This document shows positions 23,112-30,455 of a stretch of DNA of 31,141 nucleotides, piece by piece. The position numbers and the translations under genes were made by a program. The notes under the pieces were generated by a model that worked only from the letters and a program-made list of their open reading frames with translations, was not told the origin of the DNA and did no database searches. Source of the DNA: CAZWRK01 sp964635875 (lineage in GTDB: Bacteria; Pseudomonadota; Gammaproteobacteria; Burkholderiales; Aquaspirillaceae); the NCBI GenBank assembly GCA_964635875.1, contig CAZWRK010000053.1, positions 1 through 31,141 on the forward strand. Reading direction: 5' to 3'. Position 1 is the stretch's first letter. Every line of letters starts with the position of its first letter.

Positions 23112-23951
23112 ATGGTAAACAAGATCATCATTAACTCTGTTTTTGAGCTTTCTATTGCGAATGGGTACTTTCTTAAGGCAGTTAAAAATATAGGGTATAG
23201 CACTAAATACAGTATCTCGGATATTTTATCGAAGCATGGGGTAAAAATTGGTAACTCACTTTTTAAAAATAAGGCTTTTAGCATAGATCTCACCATACTC
23301 GGAGCAAGTCCGGAAGATCTTCTGGCAAAGCGTGCGGCTTTGTATAAGTATTTAACTGTTGATAACTATCAGGAGAATGACAAAATTACATTTGAGTTTG
23401 TGCTTGCCAATAATCAGTCTCTTATTCTATCTGGAGTTTTGAAAGATCTGTCGGATGATATTGACTCCGAAATCCTTGTTGCTTCTCCAGTAAATTTTGT
23501 CATTGAGACAGAGTACCCATTTTTAACCTCGAAACAGCAATATTTAGTATCTATACCTATTACAAAAGGAGGTGGAGGAGGGGTGCCGATGTCTATTCCT
23601 TTTAATATGTCGATAGGTACTCAATTCTATACCTCTCTCTCAAACGGCGGAAACGTCTTTGCATATCCCATCTATAAGTTCTATGGTGCACTTACCAATC
23701 CTGTTATTTTAGACACACTTCTAAATAAATCGATGAGTCTCACTGCGACACTTAATTCAAACAGTATCTACACTGTAGACACCTATGACCGGACAGTAAT
23801 AGATGAGGCCGGAAACAATAAGCTTGATAAAATCAGCGGTGATTTTCTGATTCTCAGACCTGATGAGAACAGATTCAAACTGTCCACTGATAATGTCGGT
23901 GATACAGGTCATGTAGATGTCATTTACTCCTATCACTATGTCAGCATATAA
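23112..23951 (+). CDS. Distal tail protein-like
   Basis: The 279-aa protein directly follows the tape measure, the usual place of the distal tail (Dit) protein. The pattern FSIDLTILGASPEDLLAKRA, then ALYKYLTVDNY and ILSGVLKDLSDDID fits the Dit N-terminal ring domain, followed by a galectin-like beta-rich C-terminal part. It forms the hub joining tail tube and tip. The stop overlaps the next start. Confidence 0.7.
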   Translation: MVNKIIINSVFELSIANGYFLKAVKNIGYSTKYSISDILSKHGVKIGNSLFKNKAFSIDLTILGASPEDLLAKRAALYKYLTVDNYQENDKITFEFVLANNQSLILSGVLKDLSDDIDSEILVASPVNFVIETEYPFLTSKQQYLVSIPITKGGGGGVPMSIPFNMSIGTQFYTSLSNGGNVFAYPIYKFYGALTNPVILDTLLNKSMSLTATLNSNSIYTVDTYDRTVIDEAGNNKLDKISGDFLILRPDENRFKLSTDNVGDTGHVDVIYSYHYVSI

Positions 23952-24945
23952 AGTTGTGGCAAAAAATAAGGCGAATACTTCTCAATGGGAAATTCCGTAT
24001 GAATCGGGACTTATTGAGTGGAATCTTAATAATGTGCATACTGCCCAGCTATACGTAAACTTCAAATATCTAAGTGACTACCTCTCAAAACAGAACACGG
24101 CGGTTAAAGACTTATTTGAAAGCGGATTTTTGAATATAAATATTTATAATGGTGCAAACCTCTCGTTTGCAGGTTTTCTTGCTGATGTCTCCTATAACAA
24201 GTATGCCGCAGGAGATTTTAATGTGAATCTAGGGGTAAAAAGCTGGCTTGCTTACTTTGAGAATAGACTGTACTCTGGATCATTTACCGCAACTGATCAG
24301 GGACAAATTGCCTGGTCTGCGATAAATGCAGTGAACGATATAGGTTTAACTCAAGGAACGATAACTGCGACAAAAAACAGAGATAGAACCTATAAATATG
24401 ATAATGTGCAAAAGATAGTTACGCATCTATCCAACAATGAAATATTGCAGGGGTTTGAGTTTGATATTTCCAATCAGAAAGTATTCAGTGCTGGATCACG
24501 AATAGGCATAGACAGACCGACAATTATCTTCGATGAGCACAACATAATAGAGTATACGCTTGATGTTGGATTAGTAGGTAAGATTTTTAACAAAGGCTAT
24601 ATTTTAGGTGGCGGAATCGGCGATACTCAGATTGTCCGATCATATGATGCAGGAAATTCATATGTGAATAACTGGTATCGACTGGAGGGGCTTATCCAGG
24701 ATGTGAATGTAGAAGAGACAGTCAATCTTGACGATAAAGTCCAGAACTTTATCACTCAGATGAAGGATCCAGTGCGGAAGTTGAAGATAAAAGCAGAGGT
24801 AAATAGCCCGCTTATAAGTCTTTATTCAGTAGGAGATGGGGTTAGAGTAGTTCTCCCTGATGTATCAATAAATGAAATAAAAAGAATAGAGAAGAAATCT
24901 GTGTATTTTGGGGCAGAGGAGTATGTCACATTAGAATTTATGTAA
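23938..24945 (+). CDS. Tail-tip / baseplate hub-like protein
   Basis: From ATG 23938 the protein is 335 aa and overlaps the Dit-like gene by 14 nt; an upstream in-frame start at 23917 would increase the overlap. The pattern YESGLIEWNLNNVHTAQLYV, FAGFLADVSYNKYAAGDFNV and the C-terminal beta region (VNSPLISLYSVGDGVRVVLP) resembles gp37-like siphophage tail proteins that follow Dit. It probably forms the tail-tip hub. It contains no visible peptidase domain. Confidence 0.65.
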   Translation: MSAYKVVAKNKANTSQWEIPYESGLIEWNLNNVHTAQLYVNFKYLSDYLSKQNTAVKDLFESGFLNINIYNGANLSFAGFLADVSYNKYAAGDFNVNLGVKSWLAYFENRLYSGSFTATDQGQIAWSAINAVNDIGLTQGTITATKNRDRTYKYDNVQKIVTHLSNNEILQGFEFDISNQKVFSAGSRIGIDRPTIIFDEHNIIEYTLDVGLVGKIFNKGYILGGGIGDTQIVRSYDAGNSYVNNWYRLEGLIQDVNVEETVNLDDKVQNFITQMKDPVRKLKIKAEVNSPLISLYSVGDGVRVVLPDVSINEIKRIEKKSVYFGAEEYVTLEFM

Positions 24946-24948
24946 TAT

Positions 24949-25359
24949 ATGGAAGATTTTATAAAACAATTCCAAAAACTACAGGAGAGGGTAGAGGAGC
25001 TTGAGAAAAAGAAATTCACAAAATTTAAAGTAACAAAAGCTATCTCCTATCCTGGAGCGTCTTTCCCGAGATCAGGCTCTTTCACAAGCTCAGGGGGTAC
25101 TATTCTGATCTTTGTTTCTGCAAGTGCATTTATTTCCTCTGGAAATGTGCCATCAATTGATGTGAAGGTAGACAATATTGTTAAAGGAACAATCAAAGTA
25201 TATACAAATGAGATAAACAGTCATAAAGCGCTTGTTATGGATGTTATTGTTCTTACTAATATTGCATCAGGCAACCATACTCTTGATCTTGTCCTTGCGA
25301 CAGGAGCCTCAGATTCCAATGATTTTTCACAGGCAACGGTGCTTGAGCTTCCCCTTTAG
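24949..25359 (+). CDS. Short trimeric fibre-like protein
   Basis: The 136-aa product has an N-terminal heptad helix (MEDFIKQFQKLQERVEELEK) followed by a beta-rich domain of about 110 residues (GGTILIFVSASAFISSGNVP, then IDVKVDNIVKGTIKVYTN). A coiled coil leading into a beta head is typical of trimeric fibre or receptor-binding proteins. It begins 3 nt after the tail-tip gene. Confidence 0.6.
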   Translation: MEDFIKQFQKLQERVEELEKKKFTKFKVTKAISYPGASFPRSGSFTSSGGTILIFVSASAFISSGNVPSIDVKVDNIVKGTIKVYTNEINSHKALVMDVIVLTNIASGNHTLDLVLATGASDSNDFSQATVLELPL

Positions 25360-25421
25360 AAAATAAATCATCTGCTCTTCATACAATATTTATATACGAA
25401 TTACTATTTTTGATTTGTTAC
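25360..25421 (+). promoter_or_regulatory. Late promoter 9 (leadered)
   Basis: GAAAATAAAT, 13 nt, TACAAT (25382-25387), ATTTAT. ATG 25422 is 34 nt past the -10, giving a leader of about 28 nt without a Shine-Dalgarno sequence. With promoter 2 it shows the motif works away from ATG. Confidence 0.6.
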
Positions 25422-26303
25422 ATGGCAAAATATATAAGCATTAGGGGTGGTGCGGCAGCTCTTCTTGAAAATCAGGTAGCTCATTTATCGCATGATCTTA
25501 TTCTTCAAAGCGGAGTTTTGGATATAGTAGGGAATCATTGGAAAGTAACAGAGCACAATCCACAGAATATGACCATTGATATTGCAGCGGGGAGAGGTTA
25601 TTTTAAAAAAGTCTCAATGACTTATCACGGTTTTACTGATGCGACAGAGAATCCGGCAATTGCAGCTAATAATTCAGGAAATCCGAGGATTGATGCGGTA
25701 GTTTTCTATGTCGATTTAGGCGCTTCTCCTAATGCTGATGCATCAAATGTACTAAAGACTATGGTGGTACAGGGAACCGCAGCGCCGTCTCCTGTTGCTC
25801 CTACTGATAATGAAATACAAAGCGCAGTTGGTGCTGGAAATCCGTTTGTCAGAATCGCAAATATCGCGGTCGGAAATGGGGTAAGTACGATAGTGAATGG
25901 AAATATTACAGATGCACGTTTACCTTGCTACATGAAAATAATGAGTGGGATAAAGGATACGGAGCTTATTAATCCCACTATTTCAGGAGCTAAAAACTCA
26001 GTAAAAGCATACTCAGGAAACGGAACAATAACATTAGACTGCGCAAACTATAACGTATTTGAGGTCACTATGGCAGGTGATGTCACTCTTGCAGTAAGCG
26101 GAATGCAAATTGGACAGTTTATTCAGATTGATGCTATTCAGGATGCAACAGGGAGCAGAGCTCTTGCCTGGTTTTCGGGTATTGCATGGCCGAGTAATGT
26201 TGTCCCTCCACAAACTCCAACGGCCACTAAGCGAAATTCATACGTTATTAAAAAAGTCGGGGCAAATTCCTATATTGGCTATTTGGCAGGAGATGATATA
26301 TAA
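25422..26303 (+). CDS. Tail fibre / receptor-binding-type protein
   Basis: The 293-aa protein starts at ATG 25422 (MAKYISIRGGAAALLENQVA). Its N-terminal region (MTIDIAAGRGYFKKVSMTYH, GNPRIDAVVFYVDLG) is the pattern of siphophage fibre N-domains that dock on the tail tip. The C-terminal part (residues 195-293: NYNVFEVTMAGDVTLAVSGM, ALAWFSGIAWPSNVVPPQTP) is a common fibre-tip beta module. It probably binds the host surface. Confidence 0.75.
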   Translation: MAKYISIRGGAAALLENQVAHLSHDLILQSGVLDIVGNHWKVTEHNPQNMTIDIAAGRGYFKKVSMTYHGFTDATENPAIAANNSGNPRIDAVVFYVDLGASPNADASNVLKTMVVQGTAAPSPVAPTDNEIQSAVGAGNPFVRIANIAVGNGVSTIVNGNITDARLPCYMKIMSGIKDTELINPTISGAKNSVKAYSGNGTITLDCANYNVFEVTMAGDVTLAVSGMQIGQFIQIDAIQDATGSRALAWFSGIAWPSNVVPPQTPTATKRNSYVIKKVGANSYIGYLAGDDI

Positions 26304-26317
26304 ATTTTTTTAAAACT

Positions 26318-26521
26318 ATGACAAAGAAGATAGAAACATATGTTTTATATATGGTACAGGGATTTGAAGATTTTAATCCCGCTATTGATAAGATGGCTGA
26401 TTATGTAGAGATTCGAGTAGTTGCAAGTAATGAAAACGAAGCACTTGAGAAGGCACAAAGACTCATTAAGCGCAAACAGTACAGAATAGCAAATGCGACT
26501 GAGTATGTTATTACCAAATAA
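26318..26521 (+). CDS. Small unknown protein in the fibre block
   Basis: The 67-aa product starts MTKKIETYVLYMVQGFEDFN and has an alpha/beta pattern with a central helix (NENEALEKAQRLIKRKQYRI). It is flanked by two fibre genes with 14 nt and 6 nt spacing. It might be a fibre assembly chaperone by position, but no family is recognised. Confidence 0.6.
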   Translation: MTKKIETYVLYMVQGFEDFNPAIDKMADYVEIRVVASNENEALEKAQRLIKRKQYRIANATEYVITK

Positions 26522-26527
26522 ATATGT

Positions 26528-27805
26528 ATGATACCAGACGGACTAGTATTTCCATGGATAGGTCAGCACGATAGTATCCCCTCTAAATGGGTACGGGAGA
26601 CTTCCCTTGATGGAAAATATGCAAAAGGATGGGGAAATGAAAGTCCAAATACAACAGGAGGAGCAGCCAATCACACACATTCTTCACCAGCTCACTCTCA
26701 CACAGTAGACAATCATACTCATACATATCAATTGTCAGAAGTGGGGAATGGATCTATAGCTAAAACAGGCAATAGTGGTACGACATGGGTTTTTAACGGA
26801 GGCCATTATCACAATGGAACCTCTGGAGCTGCAACTGGCTCAACTTCATCCGTTGCAGTTACTTATGGATCTTGTTCAAATGATCCTCCATACTATGAGG
26901 TGGTATTTATTCGGGCGACTCCTGGTGCGATACTCCCAAATGACATTCTTGCATACTGGAACGCTGTAGATGTTCCTGATAACTGGTTTTTTGCAAATGG
27001 GAATAATGGAACTCCGGACTTGCGCAATAAGTATCTCAAAGGTGCATCAACTGGTGCAAATTCAGGTGGACAGGGAGGATCGACTACAAATACCCACGAT
27101 ATTACCCATGGACATACCGCATCACACTCTCATCAGAATTCGAATTCAGGATATAAGGTAAATACGTCGGGAGCAGATCATCCGGCAGGGTCAAGTGCAG
27201 GAGGGGCAGTCGCAATTGATCACGTCCATACAGTAAGCTTTAATGCAAATACTGATACTATTAGTGAGTATGTAGGCTCTCTCACCCCATCTGAAGTAGT
27301 TGAACCATCTTTTAAAAAGCTTCTCATCATTCAAAAGAAGGCGGGAGGTAAAAAAGAAAGAGGTCTTATCGGGCTATGGCTCGGGAGCGTGGCGACAATT
27401 CCTAAGGGGTGGGTAAAATGTGATGGACAGAATAATACTCCTGATCTTCGAGATTACTATCCAAAAATTGCAAATGATAGTCTGGAAATAGGTATAACAG
27501 GTGGATCTAATTCGCATACGCATGCTCCTCAGTCGCATTCTCATGCCTCTCCAGGAAGTCATAGCCACTCTGGTTCCGTAGGAGGTCATCCATGCAACTA
27601 TCAAGGGTCAGGTGCTGATCACTATTATTTTCACTGTTCTGATCCGAATCATACATTAACATCTGTCTCTTCATCAACTGTGTCTTATGGATCCGCAACA
27701 ACTTCCGCTAACTCCTCAAGTAACGAACCTCCGTATAGAACGGCGGTATATGTGCAGTATCAAAGACCATCCGCCACAGGAATGGCGGCAGCATTTATGA
27801 TATAA
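26528..27805 (+). CDS. Triple tail-collar, His-rich fibre protein
   Basis: The 425-aa protein contains three tandem modules of the phage tail-collar type. Each has a W-x-x-P/G turn (SIPSKWVRE, DVPDNWFFANGNNGTPDLRN, TIPKGWVKCDGQNNTPDLRD) followed by a His/Ser/Thr-rich metal-binding loop (ANHTHSSPAHSHTVDNHTHT; DITHGHTASHSHQ; SHTHAPQSHSHASPGSHSHS). In T4 gp12 such HxH loops bind metal along the trimer axis. It is probably a metal-stabilised receptor-binding fibre. The modules have diverged, so the triplication is not recent. Confidence 0.8.
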   Translation: MIPDGLVFPWIGQHDSIPSKWVRETSLDGKYAKGWGNESPNTTGGAANHTHSSPAHSHTVDNHTHTYQLSEVGNGSIAKTGNSGTTWVFNGGHYHNGTSGAATGSTSSVAVTYGSCSNDPPYYEVVFIRATPGAILPNDILAYWNAVDVPDNWFFANGNNGTPDLRNKYLKGASTGANSGGQGGSTTNTHDITHGHTASHSHQNSNSGYKVNTSGADHPAGSSAGGAVAIDHVHTVSFNANTDTISEYVGSLTPSEVVEPSFKKLLIIQKKAGGKKERGLIGLWLGSVATIPKGWVKCDGQNNTPDLRDYYPKIANDSLEIGITGGSNSHTHAPQSHSHASPGSHSHSGSVGGHPCNYQGSGADHYYFHCSDPNHTLTSVSSSTVSYGSATTSANSSSNEPPYRTAVYVQYQRPSATGMAAAFMI

Positions 27806-27813
27806 ACCGCATC

Positions 27814-27848
27814 AAAAAAAATCAGCCACTCCTCCATAAAATTATTAT
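27814..27848 (+). promoter_or_regulatory. Late promoter 10, lysis cassette (leaderless)
   Basis: Seven A residues (27814-27820), 16 nt, TAAAAT (27837-27842), TATTAT, then ATG 27849. The six following genes are tightly packed and probably cotranscribed. Confidence 0.6.
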
Positions 27849-28946
27849 ATGACACTAGACGTAACACCATTATCCCAGCGAGATAATAAGTGGAGATACC
27901 AGCGCTTAGGAACAGTAGACGGAACGACAATCGGCTCACACGGTTGTGTAATAACTTCAGCTTCAATGATGTGTACCTGGCATGGGAAGGTAACAACTCC
28001 AGATAAGTTTGATGATTTTTTAACAGATAATGGCTTGTACTATAACGGTAATTTGTTTGTGGATTCGTCTATTCAAAGATGGTTTTCGCAGATCAAGCAT
28101 ATAAAGACTGTTTTGTGCGATAATCTTCCGGCTCCAATAAATGAAATAATCTCGTACATTAATAATGCAAATCCCGTTTTTGTATGGGTTATGAATGAGG
28201 GAGTGCGCCACTGTGTTCTTGCGGTAGGGTATGAAGGCAATCAGATTATTGTGAATGATCCGTGGAGAGGCGATAAGGTGAGAGTTGACCAGCGATGGGG
28301 CGATTCTGCAACTGTTATTCTTCAGGTAAGTTTTTTTATGGGTCCGAGAGAGCCTGGAGGTGTTACAAATTCACCAGGAACCGGAACTCCGGCTCCTGTT
28401 CCAAAAACTATGACAGACGAAGACAAAAAAGCAATAGAACAGTGGCGAAAATTACAATCAGATCCTCATTCAAAAGGAGTTTGGTATGAAGCGCAAAATG
28501 TCATCAATACAATTACCGATCTCGAAGGGCAAGTGGAGACAGCAAATAGGAGTAGTGCAGGGTACCAGTCCCGTGCAACGGATCTTCAGAACAAACTAAA
28601 TGATACAGCAGTTGCGCTTGAAAAGGCGAGTCAAGAAGTGAGTAATAGGGAAGAACAGGTTAGCAGACTAAAGGCCGAAATGACAGATAAAGAAAAAGCA
28701 TATAAAGAGCAGATAGACGCTCTAAACAAATCTATTCCAAATGTGACCCTCATCAATAAGCAATGGCAGACTCGGTATGACGAACTGGATGCTAAGTATA
28801 AGGACGAGGCACGGCAGAAGGGTCAAGCATTAAATGATCTAGCTGAGGCTAAAAAACAGCTTGAAAACTGCCAAAAGGGACAGCCTAAGTCCGACTGCTT
28901 TGCGATATTTGTGGAGAATATTAAAAGATTATTTATTCGATCATGA
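27849..28946 (+). CDS. C39-like cysteine peptidase with coiled-coil tail, candidate endolysin
   Basis: The 365-aa protein has an N-terminal peptidase_C39_2-type domain (residues 1-165). Likely catalytic residues are Q10, C33 (SHGCVITSASM), H121 (VRHCVLAVGY) and D137 (VNDPWRG). A Pro/Thr linker (172-187) and a long coiled coil (about 215-345) follow, instead of a recognisable wall-binding domain. It heads the cassette containing the holin, so it is probably the endolysin, cutting peptide cross-links. No signal peptide is present. Confidence 0.78.
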   Translation: MTLDVTPLSQRDNKWRYQRLGTVDGTTIGSHGCVITSASMMCTWHGKVTTPDKFDDFLTDNGLYYNGNLFVDSSIQRWFSQIKHIKTVLCDNLPAPINEIISYINNANPVFVWVMNEGVRHCVLAVGYEGNQIIVNDPWRGDKVRVDQRWGDSATVILQVSFFMGPREPGGVTNSPGTGTPAPVPKTMTDEDKKAIEQWRKLQSDPHSKGVWYEAQNVINTITDLEGQVETANRSSAGYQSRATDLQNKLNDTAVALEKASQEVSNREEQVSRLKAEMTDKEKAYKEQIDALNKSIPNVTLINKQWQTRYDELDAKYKDEARQKGQALNDLAEAKKQLENCQKGQPKSDCFAIFVENIKRLFIRS

Positions 28947-29245
28947 TAGAGCATGGGCAGAAAGAACACTGGGCTATTTCACTTCTTAAGGAGAATACGA
29001 TTACGTTATTGCTCCTCTCTATTTCTACGCTTTTTACTTTACTTAATATTTACTCTACTTCTAAACTTGCTCCTATTGTCAAGGATCTTGAGTCCGTTTC
29101 AGGAAGAGTATCGGCTATTGAAACGGATAGAAGTGAAAATAGGGGACTTATTGAGCGATTTTACCACATGGAAACCACAGTCCAAAACATCAAAGAACAA
29201 GTGGACAAAATAGACAGAAAATTGGATATTGCCATTCAGAAATAG
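28943..29245 (+). CDS. Membrane protein with coiled coil, holin- or spanin-like accessory
   Basis: The 100-aa product has one transmembrane segment (about residues 17-40, TITLLLLSISTLFTLLNI) followed by a heptad-rich helix (45-97, LESVSGRVSAIETD; VQNIKEQVDKIDRKLDIA). This layout matches XhlA-type haemolysin/holin partners. ATG overlaps the peptidase TGA. The coiled coil may pair with the coiled-coil tail of the peptidase, tethering it at the membrane; that pairing is inference. Confidence 0.65.
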   Translation: MIEHGQKEHWAISLLKENTITLLLLSISTLFTLLNIYSTSKLAPIVKDLESVSGRVSAIETDRSENRGLIERFYHMETTVQNIKEQVDKIDRKLDIAIQK

Positions 29246-29248
29246 CCT

Positions 29249-29413
29249 ATGAGGCTGTACTTTAAGCAAGAAGTACAAGCTATGTTTAAGATTACGGGTA
29301 CTCAGTTACAGCTTCTGTGCGAACGATTCGGACTTGGTAGGTGGCAGGGGAGCAGGTACTTATTTACGGCTGATGACATTTATAAATTACATCAGATTAT
29401 TAAAAAGAAATGA
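29249..29413 (+). CDS. 54-aa MerR/excisionase-like HTH protein
   Basis: ATG 29249 follows the previous stop by 3 nt, and the TGA overlaps the next ATG. The product MRLYFKQEVQAMFKITGTQL continues with a winged-HTH pattern (LCERFGLGRWQGSRYLFTAD, then DIYKLHQII) like MerR or Xis DNA-binding domains. It could be an excisionase or a regulator; placement in a lysis cassette is unusual. Confidence 0.6.
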   Translation: MRLYFKQEVQAMFKITGTQLQLLCERFGLGRWQGSRYLFTADDIYKLHQIIKKK

Positions 29414-29640
29414 CACAACCAGATGCACTTATAGCCTTATATATCGGACTTACTATGTCTCTTACCCAGCTTATCAAGTCAGTTCTTGATATGATTCCAC
29501 CCCGAATCATTCCAGTAATATCTCTCATAATTGGAATTTGTTTTGCTCTGTATTCGAAAATGGATATAGTATCAGGTCTTATTATTGGTCTTTCCGCATC
29601 CGGTTTATATAGCGGCGTAAAGACCATTGCTCAAAAATAA
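29410..29640 (+). CDS. Holin
   Basis: The 76-aa product has three hydrophobic segments (about residues 6-22, 32-47 and 52-69) separated by short polar turns, with a basic C-terminus (GVKTIAQK). This is typical of small phage holins, which form membrane lesions and release or activate the endolysin. The start overlaps the upstream TGA (ATGA). Confidence 0.75.
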   Translation: MTQPDALIALYIGLTMSLTQLIKSVLDMIPPRIIPVISLIIGICFALYSKMDIVSGLIIGLSASGLYSGVKTIAQK

Positions 29641-29641
29641 T

Positions 29642-29863
29642 ATGGAAGGCAGAGGATATACTCCACCAGAAGCGCAGGGATTCAAGATAGAATCAGTAGA
29701 CGATATTCCTGTAACCTCAAATGAGAGGGAATACTGGGAAGACCAGATTGCAATGAATGGCTATCAGCCTGAACTTATTAACGTCTATACTCGATCTGGT
29801 GCAGTACAAAGACCCTCAGAAGATGAGGTCAAAAAAAAATGGAACACACAGACTCTCTCCTAA
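29642..29863 (+). CDS. Unknown 73-aa acidic protein
   Basis: ATG 29642 lies 1 nt after the holin stop and is preferred over an in-frame upstream start inside the holin gene. The product MEGRGYTPPEAQGFKIESVD is soluble and acidic, with no recognised domain. Confidence 0.55.
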   Translation: MEGRGYTPPEAQGFKIESVDDIPVTSNEREYWEDQIAMNGYQPELINVYTRSGAVQRPSEDEVKKKWNTQTLS

Positions 29864-29864
29864 T

Positions 29865-29954
29865 ATGAAACGGCATCTTGATAATAGGAATAGACTTACC
29901 GGATGGTACAGAGGGACGTATTATCGCAATGGAGTAGGCCAGAAGAGGGGATAG
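29865..29954 (+). CDS. 29-aa Arg/Lys-rich peptide
   Basis: ATG 29865 lies 1 nt after the previous stop. The predicted peptide begins MKRHLDNRNRLTGWYRGTYY and is strongly basic and aromatic. Tight spacing and unusual composition support it as a real small gene, but length alone cannot prove it. Confidence 0.4.
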   Translation: MKRHLDNRNRLTGWYRGTYYRNGVGQKRG

Positions 29955-29960
29955 ATAATA

Positions 29961-29989
29961 TTGACAGGTGAACAATCGTTCACTATAAT
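29961..29989 (+). promoter_or_regulatory. Consensus sigma70 promoter
   Basis: TTGACA (29961-29966), a 17-nt spacer and TATAAT (29984-29989) match the bacterial consensus at all 12 positions. ATG 29996 follows the -10 by exactly 6 nt, so the mRNA should be leaderless. The spacer is occupied by a palindromic operator. Confidence 0.85.
29968..29983. promoter_or_regulatory. SOS-box-like operator inside the promoter spacer
   Basis: GTGAACAATCGTTCAC contains GAAC-AATC-GTTC, the Gram-positive LexA core, with the palindrome extended by GT/AC. It fills the interval between -35 and -10, so a bound repressor would exclude RNA polymerase. Confidence 0.75.
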
Positions 29990-29995
29990 ACTCTC

Positions 29996-30124
29996 ATGCT
30001 TACTGTAAGGGACAGAGAAATACTTAAAATTGCTTTAGAAAGAAGACTTCGGCTCACTATTAACTTCAGGGACTTCTATGCAAATTTAGCTCATGAAAAG
30101 ATAAGTGAGATAACAGTCCTTTAA
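29996..30124 (+). CDS. 42-aa protein under an SOS-like promoter, probably truncated
   Basis: ATG 29996 opens a 42-codon frame (MLTVRDREILKIALERRLRL, then TINFRDFYANLAHEKISE). It is helical and basic. Its last 59 nt run antisense through the end of the truncated methyltransferase, and the homology boundary of that gene (about 30105) falls inside this frame, so its C-terminus may have been replaced by the same rearrangement. Alternatively it is an antisense regulator of the opposing operon. Confidence 0.5.
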   Translation: MLTVRDREILKIALERRLRLTINFRDFYANLAHEKISEITVL

Positions 30125-30455
30125 CATTTTCAAGGAAAAGTAATTGTGGATGCTTCGCTTTAATAATCCGTGCAATTTCAAAAAATAATGTACCTCGTGT
30201 ATCTTCAAATCCCTGACGCTTGCCAGCAATAGAGAAGCTTTGACATGGAAATCCTCCGCATAAGAGGTTATGGTTAGGAATTTCATCTGTGGAAACATCT
30301 CTAATTGACCGGCAGTCGAGTGTTCTTTTGAAATTTTTCTCATATATTGCTTTGCAATATTTATCAATATCGTTTGCATATATACATTTATGGCCTAATC
30401 GCTCTAGTGCAAGGTCAAAGCCTCCAACTCCCGCAAATAAACTGATAAATTTCAT
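30066..30455 (-). pseudogene. C5-cytosine DNA methyltransferase, truncated after motif VI
   Basis: The 129-aa product contains motif I (SLFAGVGGFD, residues 5-14), motif IV with the catalytic Cys (C71 in GGFPCQSFS) and motif VI (ENVKGLLSH, 109-117). Family members then continue for about 200 residues through motif VIII, the target-recognition domain and motifs IX-X. Here homology stops at about 30105 and 12 unrelated codons lead to a stop. No remaining part is visible elsewhere. ATG overlaps the RusA stop as ATGA. It is probably inactive, unless a separate subunit completes it. Confidence 0.8.

Noticed and set aside
7537..27848. Interpretation of TAYAATATTTATATG as a ribosome-binding or start-context motif
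   Set aside because: At 8371 and 25382 the same motif lies 29-34 nt from the ATG, which fits a promoter but not a translation signal.
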